A stretch of DNA of 64,000 nt from Dipteris shenzhenensis (GCA_047967505.1 CM106538.1), one strand, 5' to 3'; positions 43,341 through 55,439 are shown, numbered from the stretch's first letter. Translations and numbers: made by a program. Notes: generated from the letters alone by a model not told the origin.

Positions 43341-45737
43341 CTCTCTAAAATTCAAATGGCCATAACCAAATTAGAACCTTAAGAAATTTGCATTGCTATG
43401 AATAGTCAAAATGTGCACCAAATCATGCTCTATGCAGTGGTCATGTCAATGAAGTGTGGTTAAATCAATGAAGGGGAACTATATTTTTAGGGCTCTTCCT
43501 AAAAACTTTGGTGAGATTTTAGGGCTAAAATCTCACAATTTTTTTGGCTAAGCCTTAAAAGCTCACCAAAAAATCACACTCAAAATAGAATAATATGAGA
43601 CTTATTTAGTCTAAGAACCATCCATCCATCCTTAGTCTCTACTTTGGAGTAAAGATTCTTTTTTTATCCTTGTTATACTTCCTTCACCTTCTAAAGTGGA
43701 CTATTGGTAAGTGAATTATAGTGTGAAATGAAAGGTTTTTTAGTGAAAGTCCTATACCTTGGGGTGGTGATGTTCTAAAAACAACAAAATGAGTACAACA
43801 ATTGCAAGTGAGCACACATATAAAATATCATTATCTATAATCTTTTTTAAAAAATTAATATAGTTTTTTACCATACTTTTATGTGTATATACATTTAGAT
43901 TTTGTATTTCAACGTGCCTTTTATACCTTCACATAAACTTACTACACTAGATAAGTATCTTTTCTAGTCCCTCAGATTTTTATCTAGGATGAAGGTCCCC
44001 GAATAACAAAATCCCTTCTTGTTGATGATTTTTTTCCTTTCCCATCAGTTGACCAATGCCACCCAATGCTTGGCATTCAGTGTGAGTGCATAGTGCTTGG
44101 TAGGGAAGATGCCCTCTCTTGTACTCCTAAGGCCGCTTATTGCACAGAGACTGCACAAAGACTAGTCGATGCTTGGGCTGTAGAGTTAGACATCAAATTG
44201 CTCTCACAGGTCTATGCTACATGGGCAAAATCATGTGAAGATGGGTGAATGAGCATGGATAGTGAAGATAAGTGTTACAAGAGTACAAAAAGAATAGCCA
44301 AATATGGAAAAAATACTTTTATTATAAAATAGAACCACTCAATTACAAACAACCGTGGTTGTAGACTCAATGCTCAGACAGTCTTCCTTGCTCACCTCAA
44401 CTGAAGCACCACACTCTTTGAGAGCAACTACCTCGTGTAGATCCTAACAAGACAAAACTAGAGGATAGGAAGTGAGCCACCATTCTAACTTGGACTCATC
44501 CTCTAAATACCGACAGACTTAGATGGTTGACGTGTATCACCTTTCTAAACAAGACCTCAAAAATTACTAAACTGTTGCTATTGATTGCTTTCCCATTGTA
44601 ACCTATGTTGGCTTTTCCTGCTAACATGGGGTCGCACTACTTGGCTGGGCAGTTCTTGCTATGCCTTCATACATGGTCTCCATCCAAGTTGGCCATGGTA
44701 GTTTGACCCAGCCACGTTGGCCAGTAATCTAGCTTCACTTTTGTTGTGTCCTCATGGTTTCCTTGGTGCATGGATGAGTCGTCACTCAAAAATAGATAGC
44801 CAAATGGTGGGATTTCATTGTCGAGGGTCGGAGCTAGTCCATCATTTGGGGCTTGGATTTTGTTGCTGCAAGGTCAAAGGAGAACCCATGATGAGAGTCA
44901 AATCAATGGAGGGTCAAGGGGCTTCTAGGGAGTGGAGTAGTACTGCCATGCCCTCAAGCTCTAGATGTTTAGAAGGCTACATAGGTGGCTAGGGATGGAG
45001 TGAGTCATTGTTGACTAGCTCATATTGTACTTGTTGGTTTCAATCATCAGTCCATTGCCAAGGCATCCGAGTGGATGATGCCCATGTCCACAAAGTGAGG
45101 CTTGTATCATGTGCATATACATAGTGAGGGGATACATCCACTTCTTTGTGGGGATCTTGCAAAGTGCCAAGAGATAGTGCCACATAGTTGTGGCCTCAGA
45201 GACAATAGAGTCTTGCATCTACTCAATCAATTACAGGTGCTAGGTATAGTATGCAGATAAATTGGCCATTTTGTTCAAGGTGCTTGTTGTAAATTTTCCA
45301 TGATAAATTCACACTCAAATTGGTAGGTTTCCTTGAATTGCTCAATTTCTCCTTCACTGCCAAGTTGAATTCATGGCAAGCTTGATCATATAATGAAAAT
45401 TTGGGTGGCAGTTCACCCAAAATTTCCCCTTAGTGTAAAGGCCATGAAGAATCCAAAAATGGGGAGTAGAGCCAATAGCTTCCACTTCATATATGTCCGA
45501 AATTCTAGAGGACAATGGAAAATTGGCTCAACTAGGCATAGCATGAAAAATGCAACCTAGTCCACGTGGGGATAAAACAAGCCAAACTTAATGGGAAATA
45601 GCTAGGGTCTCTATAAAAAATGCATGCTTTGGTGATGTCTGGATGGCTGCTTTAGAAAACACCACTCCAGTGGCCTGTGTTGTTTGAGTTATTTGCTTCG
45701 TGACCGTGTTCTCTATGCTAGTGGTTTGCTCTATGGT
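43341..45737. other. No gene recognised
   Basis: About 2.4 kb of unassigned DNA. 44090-44370 resembles 32840-33080. Short open frames (for example 44717-44992 plus) have no family I recognise. Confidence 0.4.
44090..44370 (+). repeat. Unnamed dispersed repeat, copy 2
   Basis: Partner of 32840-33080 in the same orientation. Confidence 0.4.
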
Positions 45738-45742
45738 GATGG

Positions 45743-46094
45743 TGTGAAGATAGTGGGAGAGAAGGAAGGAGTCTCACTTGTGGCTTTCTCACATACACAA
45801 TGGGGGAATACACACAAAGGTGGAGGCTGAAAACAGTTTTCCTCTTCTTAGTTGTGAAAGCCAAAAGAACTCTAGTACAAAGAAATAGAAGAACCCTATA
45901 TGTGGGTCTCAAACCAAACTCAACTAACTAAGGTGGCATACTAACTGAGCCACGAACTAGAGTACATAAGGATAGCTATCATCCAGCTATTATTCATGGG
46001 CAGTGTACCAACCGCATCTGCAGCTAACGAGTCGGTGACATAAATGCACAACAATCACCCTGGCATATCACGAGTGGAGCTCGATATCTCATCA
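45743..46094 (-). repeat. CopF 3' LTR
   Basis: 352 bp. The minus strand starts TGATGAGATATCGAGC here and TGTTGAGATATCGAGC in the other copy. Confidence 0.95.
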
Positions 46095-46106
46095 CTCCCC
46101 CTCGAG
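46095..46106 (-). other. CopF polypurine tract
   Basis: The minus strand reads CTCGAGGGGGAG directly before the 3' LTR, close to the tract of CopE. Confidence 0.88.
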
Positions 46107-47087
46107 CTCAATCCCAATTCCTACACACCAAGCAGGTCTCTAAACTTGCGCAGCTTCTCTATGCGCAATGCCTTTGTGAATATGTCAGCTACCTAATCCT
46201 CCGTGCTGACATAAACTAGATCAATAAGACCTAGTAAAACCTTCTCCTGCACATAGTGATAATGCACCTCAATGTGCTTTGTTCTAGCATGATAGACTAG
46301 GTTATTTGCCAAGTGTATACTGCTTATGTTGTCACAATAAATGACAACTAGCCCACTGATGCATATCATAAAGTAGCTTATGCAACCAAGCTACCTCACA
46401 TGCAGCCATTGCTACACCCTTGTACTCAGCCTTTGTGCTCGACAAGGCAACTGTAGGCTATTTCTTGCTGCTCCAAGTGACTGTAGCACTCCCGAAATAG
46501 AACACATATCCACTGGTAGATCGTCTATCAAAAATACTACCAGCCCAATTAGCATCAATGTATCCATGCAACTGTATCTGAACCCCGGCCTCATAAAATA
46601 GTCCATACTGCAATGTGGACTTCACATACCTGAGTATGTGTCTAGCTACATCCAAATGTGGTTTCCTTGGAGCCTGCATAAACTGACTTACCAATCCAAT
46701 AGCATAGCACAAATCTGGCGTGGTAATAGTCATATAAATCAAACTTCTTACTATGCATCTGTACATAGTAGGGTCTTCCAAAAGCTCACCTACATTTGCG
46801 CTCAGCTTCACATTCTGCTCCAAAGGAACTGAAATAGGCTTACAACCTGTCATCCCATATTTGGACAGCATGTCCAATCCATACTGCCTCTGCAAGAGCC
46901 GTATCCCACTTGGTGATCTAATCACCTCAATGCCCAAGAAATAACGCAGCTCTCCCAATTCCTTCATCTCAAACTTCTGCTTCAATAGCATTTTCACATG
47001 AAGGATATCTTCATCACTATCACCTGTGATGATCAAATCATCAACATAAATGACAAGCAGCATAATACCTTTCTCTGTTTTTCTCAC
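46107..47087 (-). pseudogene. CopF RNase H and distal RT (broken)
   Basis: Open 46458-47087 with YVDDLIITGDSDED, ELRYFLGIEVIRSPSG, RKPHLDVARHILRYV and GYIDANWAGS, where the first RNase H Asp block reads DANWAG instead of DADWAG. The rest of RNase H (46140-46457) matches CopE but carries stops. RT and RNase H are in one frame here, unlike in CopE. Confidence 0.88.
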
Positions 47088-47171
47088 ATAAAGAGAGAAA
47101 TCTGCCTTGAAAATCTGAAAGCCAATAGTGACAAGATACTATCCTATCTTGTCAAACCATGCTCTAGGTGC

Positions 47172-47884
47172 TTACTTCAAGCCATACAAGGCTTTCTTCA
47201 ACCTGCAAACAAACTCAGGATCAACAGCATGAACATAACCTGGTGGCTGCTCCATAAAGACCTCTTCTTGCAAATCACCATGCAAGAAGGCATTCTTTAC
47301 ATCCATCTGATGTAAAGACCATCCCTTTGATGTAGCCATAGCAATGACTACTCTTACGGTTGCCATCCTTGCAACCAGACTGAATGTTTCTTCATAATCA
47401 ATGCCATATGTCTGTGCATACCCCTTGACAACTAATCTTGCCTTGTATATGTTCATAGAACCATCTGCATTGTGCTTCACCTTATAAACCCACTTACAGC
47501 CAATTGCATTCTTGTTTTTATGCAAAGGCACCAATTCCCATGTAGCATTTGCTTCCAAGGCATCCATTTCTTCATCCATGGCTTTCTCCCATTTTTCTTT
47601 TCCACGGCTTGCTCAAAAGAAGTGGGTTCTAGTTCCTATATCACTTTGACCATATAGGCATAGTGAATGGTTGTAAATCCATCATATTTCAGCCTATCCA
47701 CAGGATACCTAGCTCTGGTAGACCTGCGCAAAATAGGCTTACTTCCAGGTGCTCTAAAAACATCCCTGGTCTTCCTTACTCCAAGTGTAACAAGAGAAGG
47801 AATACCCAACTCATCATCAATGCTCTGTTTTGAGCCATTGGATTCACCATCCACATAAGAGTGACCTGCATTCACATCAAACAT
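47172..47884 (-). pseudogene. CopF proximal RT (broken)
   Basis: 47172-47579 holds [58 protein letters not shown] and KALYGLK. 47636-47884 is the integrase-RT linker with RRSTRARYPVDRLKYDGF. A stop and frame change lie between the two. Confidence 0.87.
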
Positions 47885-48039
47885 GGGCTGACTACCTTCT
47901 CTTTTCCTTTTCGTGATACCTGCATACCACTATTTGCATTGCTTTGAGGAGATTCTCCTGATCTCAATCTGCCTGTCCATGGCAAAGTATGTGAACCACT
48001 ACTAGAGGACACTGTAGGTCCACTAATATTTTGTGATTG

Positions 48040-49380
48040 CTACTGTGAATTCTGTGCAGCATTACCATTTTGTGCATCTACATCATCAATCGCATTTACT
48101 GGTTTATACCAGCTGCTCATCTCATCAAAAAAAACATCTCTGCTCATTGTAAACTTACGAGTAGAAGGGTTATAGCATCTATACCCTTTCTGCTGTAGAG
48201 AATAACCAATAAAGATGCACTTCTCAGCTTTTGGATCCAACTTGGACCTCAACTCATCTGGCACATGAACATAGGCAATGCAACCAAAAATTTTCAAATG
48301 AAAAATATCTGGTTTCCTACCAGTATACATCTCCTCTAGCGTCATGCCATGTATTGCTGAAGTGGGAGTCTTGTTCATTATGTAAACTATTGTAGTAACT
48401 GCTTCAGCCCAATAATAATCTGGTAGGTCTTTTTCATTTAGCATGGCCCGAGATACCTCTCTAATATGCCTGTTTTTCCTTTCTGCAAGTCCATTTTACT
48501 ATGGGGTATGACTGCATGAATATTGCTGCTTTATGCCATGCTCCTACAGGAACCTTGCAAACTCATTTGAGAGGTACTCTTCCCTCCATCTGACCTTAGG
48601 CATTTTATTTGCAGGCCTGTTTCTTTTTCAACCATAGCTTTAAAAGCTTTGAAATGCCCAAACACTTCACTTTTCTTTTTCATAAAATACACCTAAACTT
48701 TTCTGCTGTAGTCATCAATAAAAGTGACAAAATAATGACACTTTCCAATAGATGTAGCTTTAGTAGTCCACACATCAGAGTGGATTAATTCCAATGGCTT
48801 CTTACTCTCTTGAACATGTCTAGGAAATGGTTTCCTTGCCTGTTTTCCAAATTGACAGGCTTCACATACCTTATGCATTTCTGCAACCTTGAATTTAGGC
48901 AATCCTGTAACAATATTTTGGGCCTGCATTGATTTAAGTCGCTGTACACTAACATGACCAATGCGTTTATGCCAGATATCAATATCTGCAACTACACCGG
49001 TCCCATGTGCAAACATTGCTGCACTCAATTCAGGCATGTCCGCATCCAATGTAAACATCCTACCCTTCTTCTTTCCTTTTGCTATCAAGTGACCGTTATT
49101 TTTCATATCCTCAACAAAGCATCCATGAGGATTAAATCTGACCTGCAAGCCCTGCTCAACCATTTGACCAACAAAAACCAGGTTCTTTGTGATATTCGAG
49201 ACATGAAATACATCAGACAGGTATTTCCTTTTCCCATCCTGCATAGACAAAGGAATTTTACCAATCTGCATAATAGGATGTGCAGTATCATCACCAGTCT
49301 CCACAAATCCTGGTCTTTCCATTTTCCTTGCATCGTGCATCCATTCTGCATGACCTGTCATGTGGTTTGATGCACTTGAG
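48040..49380 (-). pseudogene. CopF protease and integrase (broken)
   Basis: 48693-49361 runs from the protease tail (MTGHAEWMHDARKM) through HKRIGHVSVQRLKSMQAQN, CEACQFGKQ and HSDVWTT to [12 protein letters not shown]. 48040-48444 is the integrase C-terminal part. Between them the core motif reads TP, stop, stop, NGLAERKNR: both Gln codons of QQNG are stops (48499-48501 TAG and 48496-48498 TAA), although the catalytic Glu remains. Confidence 0.87.
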
Positions 49381-50380
49381 TCAACATATCACACATCATT
49401 GCTTTCTTCTGCACTTGTCACAGAATTGGTCATGTGCTGCACCATAAACAGATGCTCATTTCTGTCATCACCCTGTCTACTAGAAGATGCATAATTCCCT
49501 TGCTGCAATTTTCCATTCATGATGTCATTTTGCTTTTTATAGCAGTCTTTAGCCATATGACCCATTTTACCACAGTACTAGCATTCAACATTGCTGTTTG
49601 CATTTTGGCCTCCCTACCATCCACCACGACCTCTTTGGCTCCCCCTGCCTCTAGAGTTACCATGTCCTCCTCCATATCCTGATTTCTACCACGGCCTCCA
49701 GATCAGCCTGCTCTGCCTTTGCCTCTACCTCTTCCAACATTTGAGTTAAAGACAGTTTCTTTTGAAGTTCCTCCTGAAGAAGATGCACCACCATTTCTCT
49801 GCTCTTCAGAAATTAGAAGAGCAAACAACTCCTCAAAATCAGGAAATTTTTCACGGACGGCAATGGATGTCCGGAATTGTGCATAATCCTTTCCTAGACC
49901 ATTCAAGGTCACAGAAACTAAATCATCATCTTCCATTGGCGACCCAATGGAAGCAAGTGCATCTGCAATTTTCTTCACCTTCATGTGGTAGTCATTGATG
50001 CTCATAGTTTCTCTCTGCACATTGTGCAACTCCTGCTTGAGCAGCATTTTCCTAGCTTGCGTATTTGTGCTGTACATTTTTGTTGAAGTATCCCATGCCT
50101 CCTTTGGCATCCTTGCATCCTGAATATGCATAATCATAGAATCTAAAATACTAATAGACAGCCAATACATAACTTTTATGGCTCTCTCATGCCATCCTTT
50201 AAATGCCTACATTTCCTATTGATTGGGAACATTAGGAAGAACTGGTTCTTCTTCATTTCCTGTAATGAATTCCCAATAGCCTTTTCCCATAAGGAAATTC
50301 GTCATTCTAAACTTTCGTGCTTGGAAGTTGTTCTTGTCAAGCTTTTCAATGACAATCTGTGAAAGAGAATTGGACGCCAT
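49381..50380 (-). pseudogene. CopF gag (broken)
   Basis: ATG at 50378-50380 starts MASNSLSQIVIEKLDKNNFQ. Two TAG codons soon follow (50216-50218 and 50207-50209). The frame then opens at 49703-50170 with EAWDTSTKMYSTNTQARKM and DDDLVSVTLNGLGKDYAQF. The zinc knuckle at about 49540-49590 reads C, stop, YCGKMGHMAKDC. It aligns with CopE gag along its length. Confidence 0.86.
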
Positions 50381-50846
50381 TATAGAACACTGCAAAATAT
50401 TCTGTCACTGCAAAAACCACAGCTTCTGCCTCATAAGGGCAAATTTGCAAAACTGATGAAAGTGGTATTTGACCACACAGTCACTTCCTAGTGATGATTT
50501 TGCATGAATAGGCAATAAGGATGATTTTGTAACTCCCAATATTTCTGTGCACAGGCATACGATGCAATTTCTGTGGCAACTTTTCATCGACCTGTAGAGC
50601 AGTGGTCACACAACAAAAATAGGGCCTTTTTCTCAGTGCTTGCGGAGAACTTCCGCCTCCAAAACATGCCTCAAAATCACCACACTGTGAAGTGCGTCTC
50701 AATCTGAGACAATGCACTCTTGCACTTTTCGGCTGTGCTACCTGCAAAGATTTGCTCCCAAACTCGAAAAAGGAAAGAAACACTGGTCCTCTTACTAGGA
50801 CACCGCGAACTTGGTTTGCTTTCTTGAGCTCCTTACCATGAACCAG

Positions 50847-50858
50847 GCTGTGATACCA
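50847..50858 (-). other. CopF primer binding site
   Basis: The minus strand reads TGGTATCACAGC, one base away from the TGGTATCAGAGC found in the other elements. Confidence 0.9.
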
Positions 50859-51210
50859 TGTGAAGATAGTGGGAGAGAAGGAAGGAGTCTCACTTGTGGC
50901 TTTCTCACATAGACAATGGGGGACTACACACAAAGGTGGAGGCTGAAAATAGTTTTCCTCTTCTTAGTTGTGAAAGCCAAAAGAACTCTAGTACAAAGAA
51001 ATAGAAGAACCCTATATGTGGGTCTCAAACCAAACTCAGCTAACTAAGGTGGCATACTAACTGAGCCATGAAATAGAGTACATAAGGATAGCTGTCATCT
51101 AGCTATTATTCATGGGTAGTGTACAAACCGCATCTGCAGCTAACAAGTCGGTGACATAAATGCACAACAGTCACCTTGGCATATCACAAGTGGAGCTCGA
51201 TATCTCAACA
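50859..51210 (-). repeat. CopF 5' LTR
   Basis: 352 bp, about 96% identical to the 3' LTR, followed by GATGG. Confidence 0.95.
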
Positions 51211-51215
51211 GATGG

Positions 51216-52200
51216 AGTATGTGACATGAGAAGGGACTATGAGATGGTGAGTGGTCCTTCTTGCCTAGTTTATTGTGCCAATCCACTAGCTTGGTAGGGG
51301 TATGCTAAACTTTTGTTGAGCCCTTCGATGATGGCATCTACTGAAGTGGAGGTGAAGGAAGTGGCTATTGAGTCTAAATAGTAGGGGTCTCAAGTGATGG
51401 CAATGGGGTTGGCTCATGGACAAGTGGAGAGGATTGTCAAAGCTCATTGGTTGAAAGAGGCTCAATGATAGGAGGCTCATTATGGGAGGGCAAATTGATA
51501 AGAGGGCAACATGAGGATCAGTAAAAAGAGGAGTCTCATTGGTAGAGGGTGGCTATTGCGGCTCTTTGGTAGGAGGCTATTGAGGCTCTTTAGAGCTAAC
51601 AAATGACGGCTTTATTTTCAAATGAATTTTGAGAGCTTGGGGATGAGGGGGCATGAGAAAAAAACAAGACTCAAGAATGAGTACCCTTTCAAAATTGCTG
51701 AGGTCTTCATCAGAGCACAAGCCAAAGGCTCCAATTTGTTTTGCCATAGAAGAAGGCCCTATGAAAAGTGGAATTGGCATTCAGCCTTCCAATTGCATTG
51801 CCCTTGGCCATGACACACCTCTTATGACCCACCTATGTTGGATCATGCACATATGTGGCCCAAACTTGCAATGCACCTTTCCCTTCCCTTGGACTATCTA
51901 AAGCAGAGAGTCAACTTTCTTGTGGAAGACACCAGGCTAGTCGATTAGTACTTTGTCTTCATACACAGATAGAGCTTTAGGAACATATGCACATGAGATA
52001 TAACTTGTGCTCTTCTTCAAGCATATGTACCTGGATAGGAACTTCTTTTAGAGAGTCGATGATCTTACGGAAGACACAAAGCTTCATATTTTGTTTTCAT
52101 ATAGACATAGAGCTTTTGCAACATATGCACATGTGCGAGATAAGCTGTGCTCTTCTTCAGTCCTATGTACTTGGATAGAAACTTGAAGTATTTCTTCTAG
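51216..52200. other. No gene; contains an imperfect tandem duplication
   Basis: Right flank of CopF. GAGGCTC/CTCATTGG words recur at 51420-51600. At about 51955-52195 two imperfect copies of a 100-bp block, about 137 bp apart, share AGAGCTTT, ACATATGCACATG and TGTGCTCTTCTTCA. Confidence 0.55.
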
Positions 52201-52830
52201 ATGATGGCACACGGAGATTTGCCCATTGGCCAATGGTTGGAGATGATGCAAGTAGATGGTAGGTGTCACTATTGTGCAAACGGTGTTTTGGGGGCGATCC
52301 CACATTGTCTATGGGATCGCTTTGTAGCATACATTATTTGGTTGGGTGCCCTGTGTATTGCTACCAACACACAGAGGATGCAACGAGACTTCACTTGGCA
52401 AATGGTTGCATGGTTGATAGAGGGAGGTCATGCCTTCTCCATTGATCCAACCTCTGCATCCTATAGGATCTAGGCCAATTGGTCTCGAAGATAGAGGTAC
52501 ATGATGCAACACCTCCTTCCCACCCAAAGATTGTGTTTGGGAGATGGCATCCAGCATCATTGTGTAGAACATCTAAGTTTCCCAATGATGGAAGGCCATC
52601 AAGTTGTCTTGACAGCCACCCTCATTGCCATCTAGAAAGATATCATTTATTCCCTACACACCATATAGGAGCATGGGACTTTAAGTTCTCAAGCAATCAC
52701 CAAAAGGAGGGATCATTCCAACAAGGCCTTTCCTACAGGTATCTTTTATGTAATTATCAAGTGACACATTTTCTAGGTGTATCAACCTCTGACAGGTTGT
52801 TAGCCCCTGTTCAAGAGATTCCCTAGGTAG
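52200..52830 (+). mobile_element. LINE 3' fragment (RT zinc-binding region)
   Basis: The plus strand reads LPIGQWLEMMQVDGRCHYC, then HCLWD and IIWLGAL, the zf-RVT pattern CxxC...H....C...IW that follows plant LINE reverse transcriptases. Sequence after the stop at about 52470 looks like the decayed LINE tail (RWHPASLCRT). No RT core is present. Confidence 0.6.
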
Positions 52831-54480
52831 TCGGGTAGGTTCTCTGGAAACAAGCTGGTTTTTTTAACAACCAATTGCTTTTTCCATTTTCCATTATCAT
52901 TGCCTTTTGGACTACTAATTTGTATGGTTGGTTTTTCAAACATCAAAAGGAATTATTTTCTCGGGGTTCAGGTTGGGGGGGGGGGAAGGAACACAAGAAA
53001 CCTAATAAAATTCCATGTTCCAAACTATTATTTTCTTAAACATGGGACACAAAAATGAATGTTTCCTTCATCATACAACAACACCCCAACAAGGGAGGTA
53101 AGGGGCCAAGATATTTTATTCCTCATACTATGAAGCATGAATCTTATTTCCTAGAATTTCTTAAGCTCAATTATAAGCCTATGTGTGTTCGAACTTGTAT
53201 GCTTGATTGGTTTATGGTTGTTTTCTCATCCTTACTTCTAATTTGATACAGAAGTGGTATGATCTTGTGAATCCTGACCATGTTTATTTGACCACTATTC
53301 AAATCTCAATCCTTGAATCGCCCATTTGTAGGCTCAGTTGTGACAACGTCAAACTATTTAAAAAATGCATTGCCTTACTAGGTGAAAGAGTGTGGCATAT
53401 TTTTGTCCTTGGCTATGAAACTCCTTCCTGCAAATGAGTTTCTTTGGAGAAACCCCATGATGAAGAGGGGTTATGGGAGGTTTTCTTCAACTATACTTCC
53501 TTATCAAATAAAAGTTATGAGGGGATTTTCTATGAGAAACCCTCTTTATACGTGGGATTTTTAAAAATCCTTTCCATCCCAGTATCCACCATGCCTAACC
53601 TCATTGTCATTGTTAGATTGCCAAAGGAATGACGTGAAGTGCAATAGTCTTGCACTTGGCAAAATAAGAATCCCATTAATAAAATTGGTTAAAAAGTCTA
53701 ACGGAGTATATATCAAGATGACACATAATATTAAGCATTTGGCCTGGTCAAGAAAATATTGCATTTGAACAAGGGGATCTCTCCTTCATTTTTCAACCCC
53801 CTCACATTCACATTGAAAGTACAATGGGCAGGGATATTCTACTTTTTAAACAATCAATTGCCAATAAGAAATGGAAATCAATAAGATATATATAAAGTCT
53901 ATACTAGAGTAATAGGCAACCATGTCCTACATTTTGGAATATCATGTGTCTCCCTTGTTAAAATATAAGTATTCCACCTTTGAAATTTTCAAATATCAAC
54001 AAAGAAGCCAAATTAATGAAATGCACACAAGGATTTAGACAAAAATAGTCACCTCTTGGAATTTGAAGTAAGAAGTGCCGTGTTGCAAAAACTCAAATAC
54101 TATTGTGAGTATGTTTCCTTATCAACAATTGGAGTTGTTTAGTCTTAGGCTTTGGCCTACATAGATCATAGGGTCAAATTTTAGAGGTACCAACCTTGAA
54201 AGAGTCTATGGTTGCCACATGGGAACTGGGAGGGGGTGAGATGAGTAGGTCCCCATGCATCGAGGATCCATGCTAGATAGCATTTTAACATATGGCAACA
54301 TGAGATTGACCCTCCTTTACTACATGGTAACCCACTATACTTTGGTACATATATGCTAGGACTACAAATGTGGTTCTCCACCATTATTTAACACATTCCA
54401 TCTAGTTCTTCTACCTATTGTCTTCTTTTGGTGAGTTTCCAAGTTCAATTTTTAGGTTTTTTAGGTGAGGGAGAGAAAAG
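52831..54480. other. No gene recognised
   Basis: AT-rich unassigned DNA. 53425-53600 resembles 55440-55620, so part of it is a dispersed repeat. Confidence 0.4.
53425..53600 (+). repeat. Dispersed repeat, copy 1
   Basis: Shares GAGGTTTT, CTTCCTTATCAAATAAAAG, GGGATTTTC and TTTATACGTGGGATTT with the block at 55440-55620 in order, with many changes. Confidence 0.5.
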
Positions 54481-54503
54481 AGAGAGAGAGAGAGAGAGAG
54501 AGA
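54480..54503. repeat. (GA)n microsatellite
   Basis: About 12 GA units. Confidence 0.9.
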
Positions 54504-54589
54504 TTTGAAGTTCCTTTTTAGATATTTAGGGAGAACTTTGCGCCATCGCATGATTTGTTTGCCAAAACTAGCTTAGAAGTTAATACTCT

Positions 54590-54901
54590 TTGCTGATCAC
54601 ACCAAGTAGTGGAGGAGCAATCAACGGCGGTGAAGTCATATGGAATAGGGCATTTCAGGCAACACGTGCTAAAAATAGGCGTATTCCCTATGTGGAGGGC
54701 CAAAGTGTTTTCCATGCTGATGACATGCAATCAAATTGCATGGCAGGTGAGCCAAATTTTGGTGGTGTGTTGGATTGGGGGCACAACACATTTGATATGA
54801 ATAGAGATGGAGGGCAGCCTCATTCCTATTCTAGAAGTGGCCAAATCAAATGGCTAAGGCAACTGGGGACAATTCTCATCTTTGACGATGGGTCTATGTA
54901 G
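54590..54901 (+). other. Open stretch of 103 codons, unknown
   Basis: A frame with balanced amino-acid use (IWNRAFQATRAKNRRIPYVEG, then HADDMQSNCMAGEPNFGGV and LRQLGTILIFDD) in DNA where most frames are short. I know no family for it. It could be an exon or a transposon piece. Confidence 0.25.
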
Positions 54902-55369
54902 AAGTAGGCTCACTTCATGCTGTTGTTGTGGAGTGCTATGTTTTCATGTGTGTGCAAACATCTCCCATCCTCTATGTTCTACGTGCTTGTGTGAGGCGCT
55001 TAATGTGGTTGGAGACTCCTTAGTGTGGGTTCACACCTATGCAATAATACTATACATATATAATTACTTATTAACACATTTATATCATATGGCAATATCT
55101 TTCTAGTGTTTTTATAGCATAAATAACAAGATATTTATGGACATGTTTCTAAAGAAGCTTAAATTACTATAAATAAGTATTAACTTGGGCTTATATATCA
55201 CTCTTATAAAATACATGTAATATTTAATACTATATATGCAATATTTTTCAAAATATAGCTCCATAGATGTGCTCAAATGGGGTGTTCCGATCAATTTGAG
55301 TGGTTGAATGACTATATTTGGACATTGAATGTGAAAGTTATGTCACTTTTAAAAATGTTGTCCAAGATA
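54902..55369. other. No gene recognised
   Basis: AT-rich DNA without a coding signal. Confidence 0.45.
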
Positions 55370-55427
55370 GTTTCGCCAGCGAAACTACCTTAGAAGACCT
55401 ACCTCAAAGGAGTTTCGCTGGCGAAAC
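55370..55427. repeat. Pair of inverted near-palindromes
   Basis: GTTTCGCCAGCGAAAC at 55370-55385 and its exact reverse complement GTTTCGCTGGCGAAAC at 55412-55427. Each is also palindromic except for the two central bases. Confidence 0.85.
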
Positions 55428-55439
55428 CACCTGGATGGC

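Larger units (their letters stand above)
45743..51210 (-). mobile_element. CopF: complete, decayed copia element, CopE family
   Basis: A 5468-bp minus-strand element. LTRs of 352 bp differ at about 15 positions (about 4%), so it is the oldest of the complete elements. The target duplication GATGG is exact (45738-45742 and 51211-51215). The encoded gag-pol is clearly homologous to CopE throughout and the LTR start TGTGAA/TGTTGAGATATC is shared, but it has many stops and frameshifts. Confidence 0.96.

Noticed and set aside
52309-52585. Minus-strand frames of up to 87 codons
   Set aside because: They are antisense to the LINE zinc-binding block on the plus strand.
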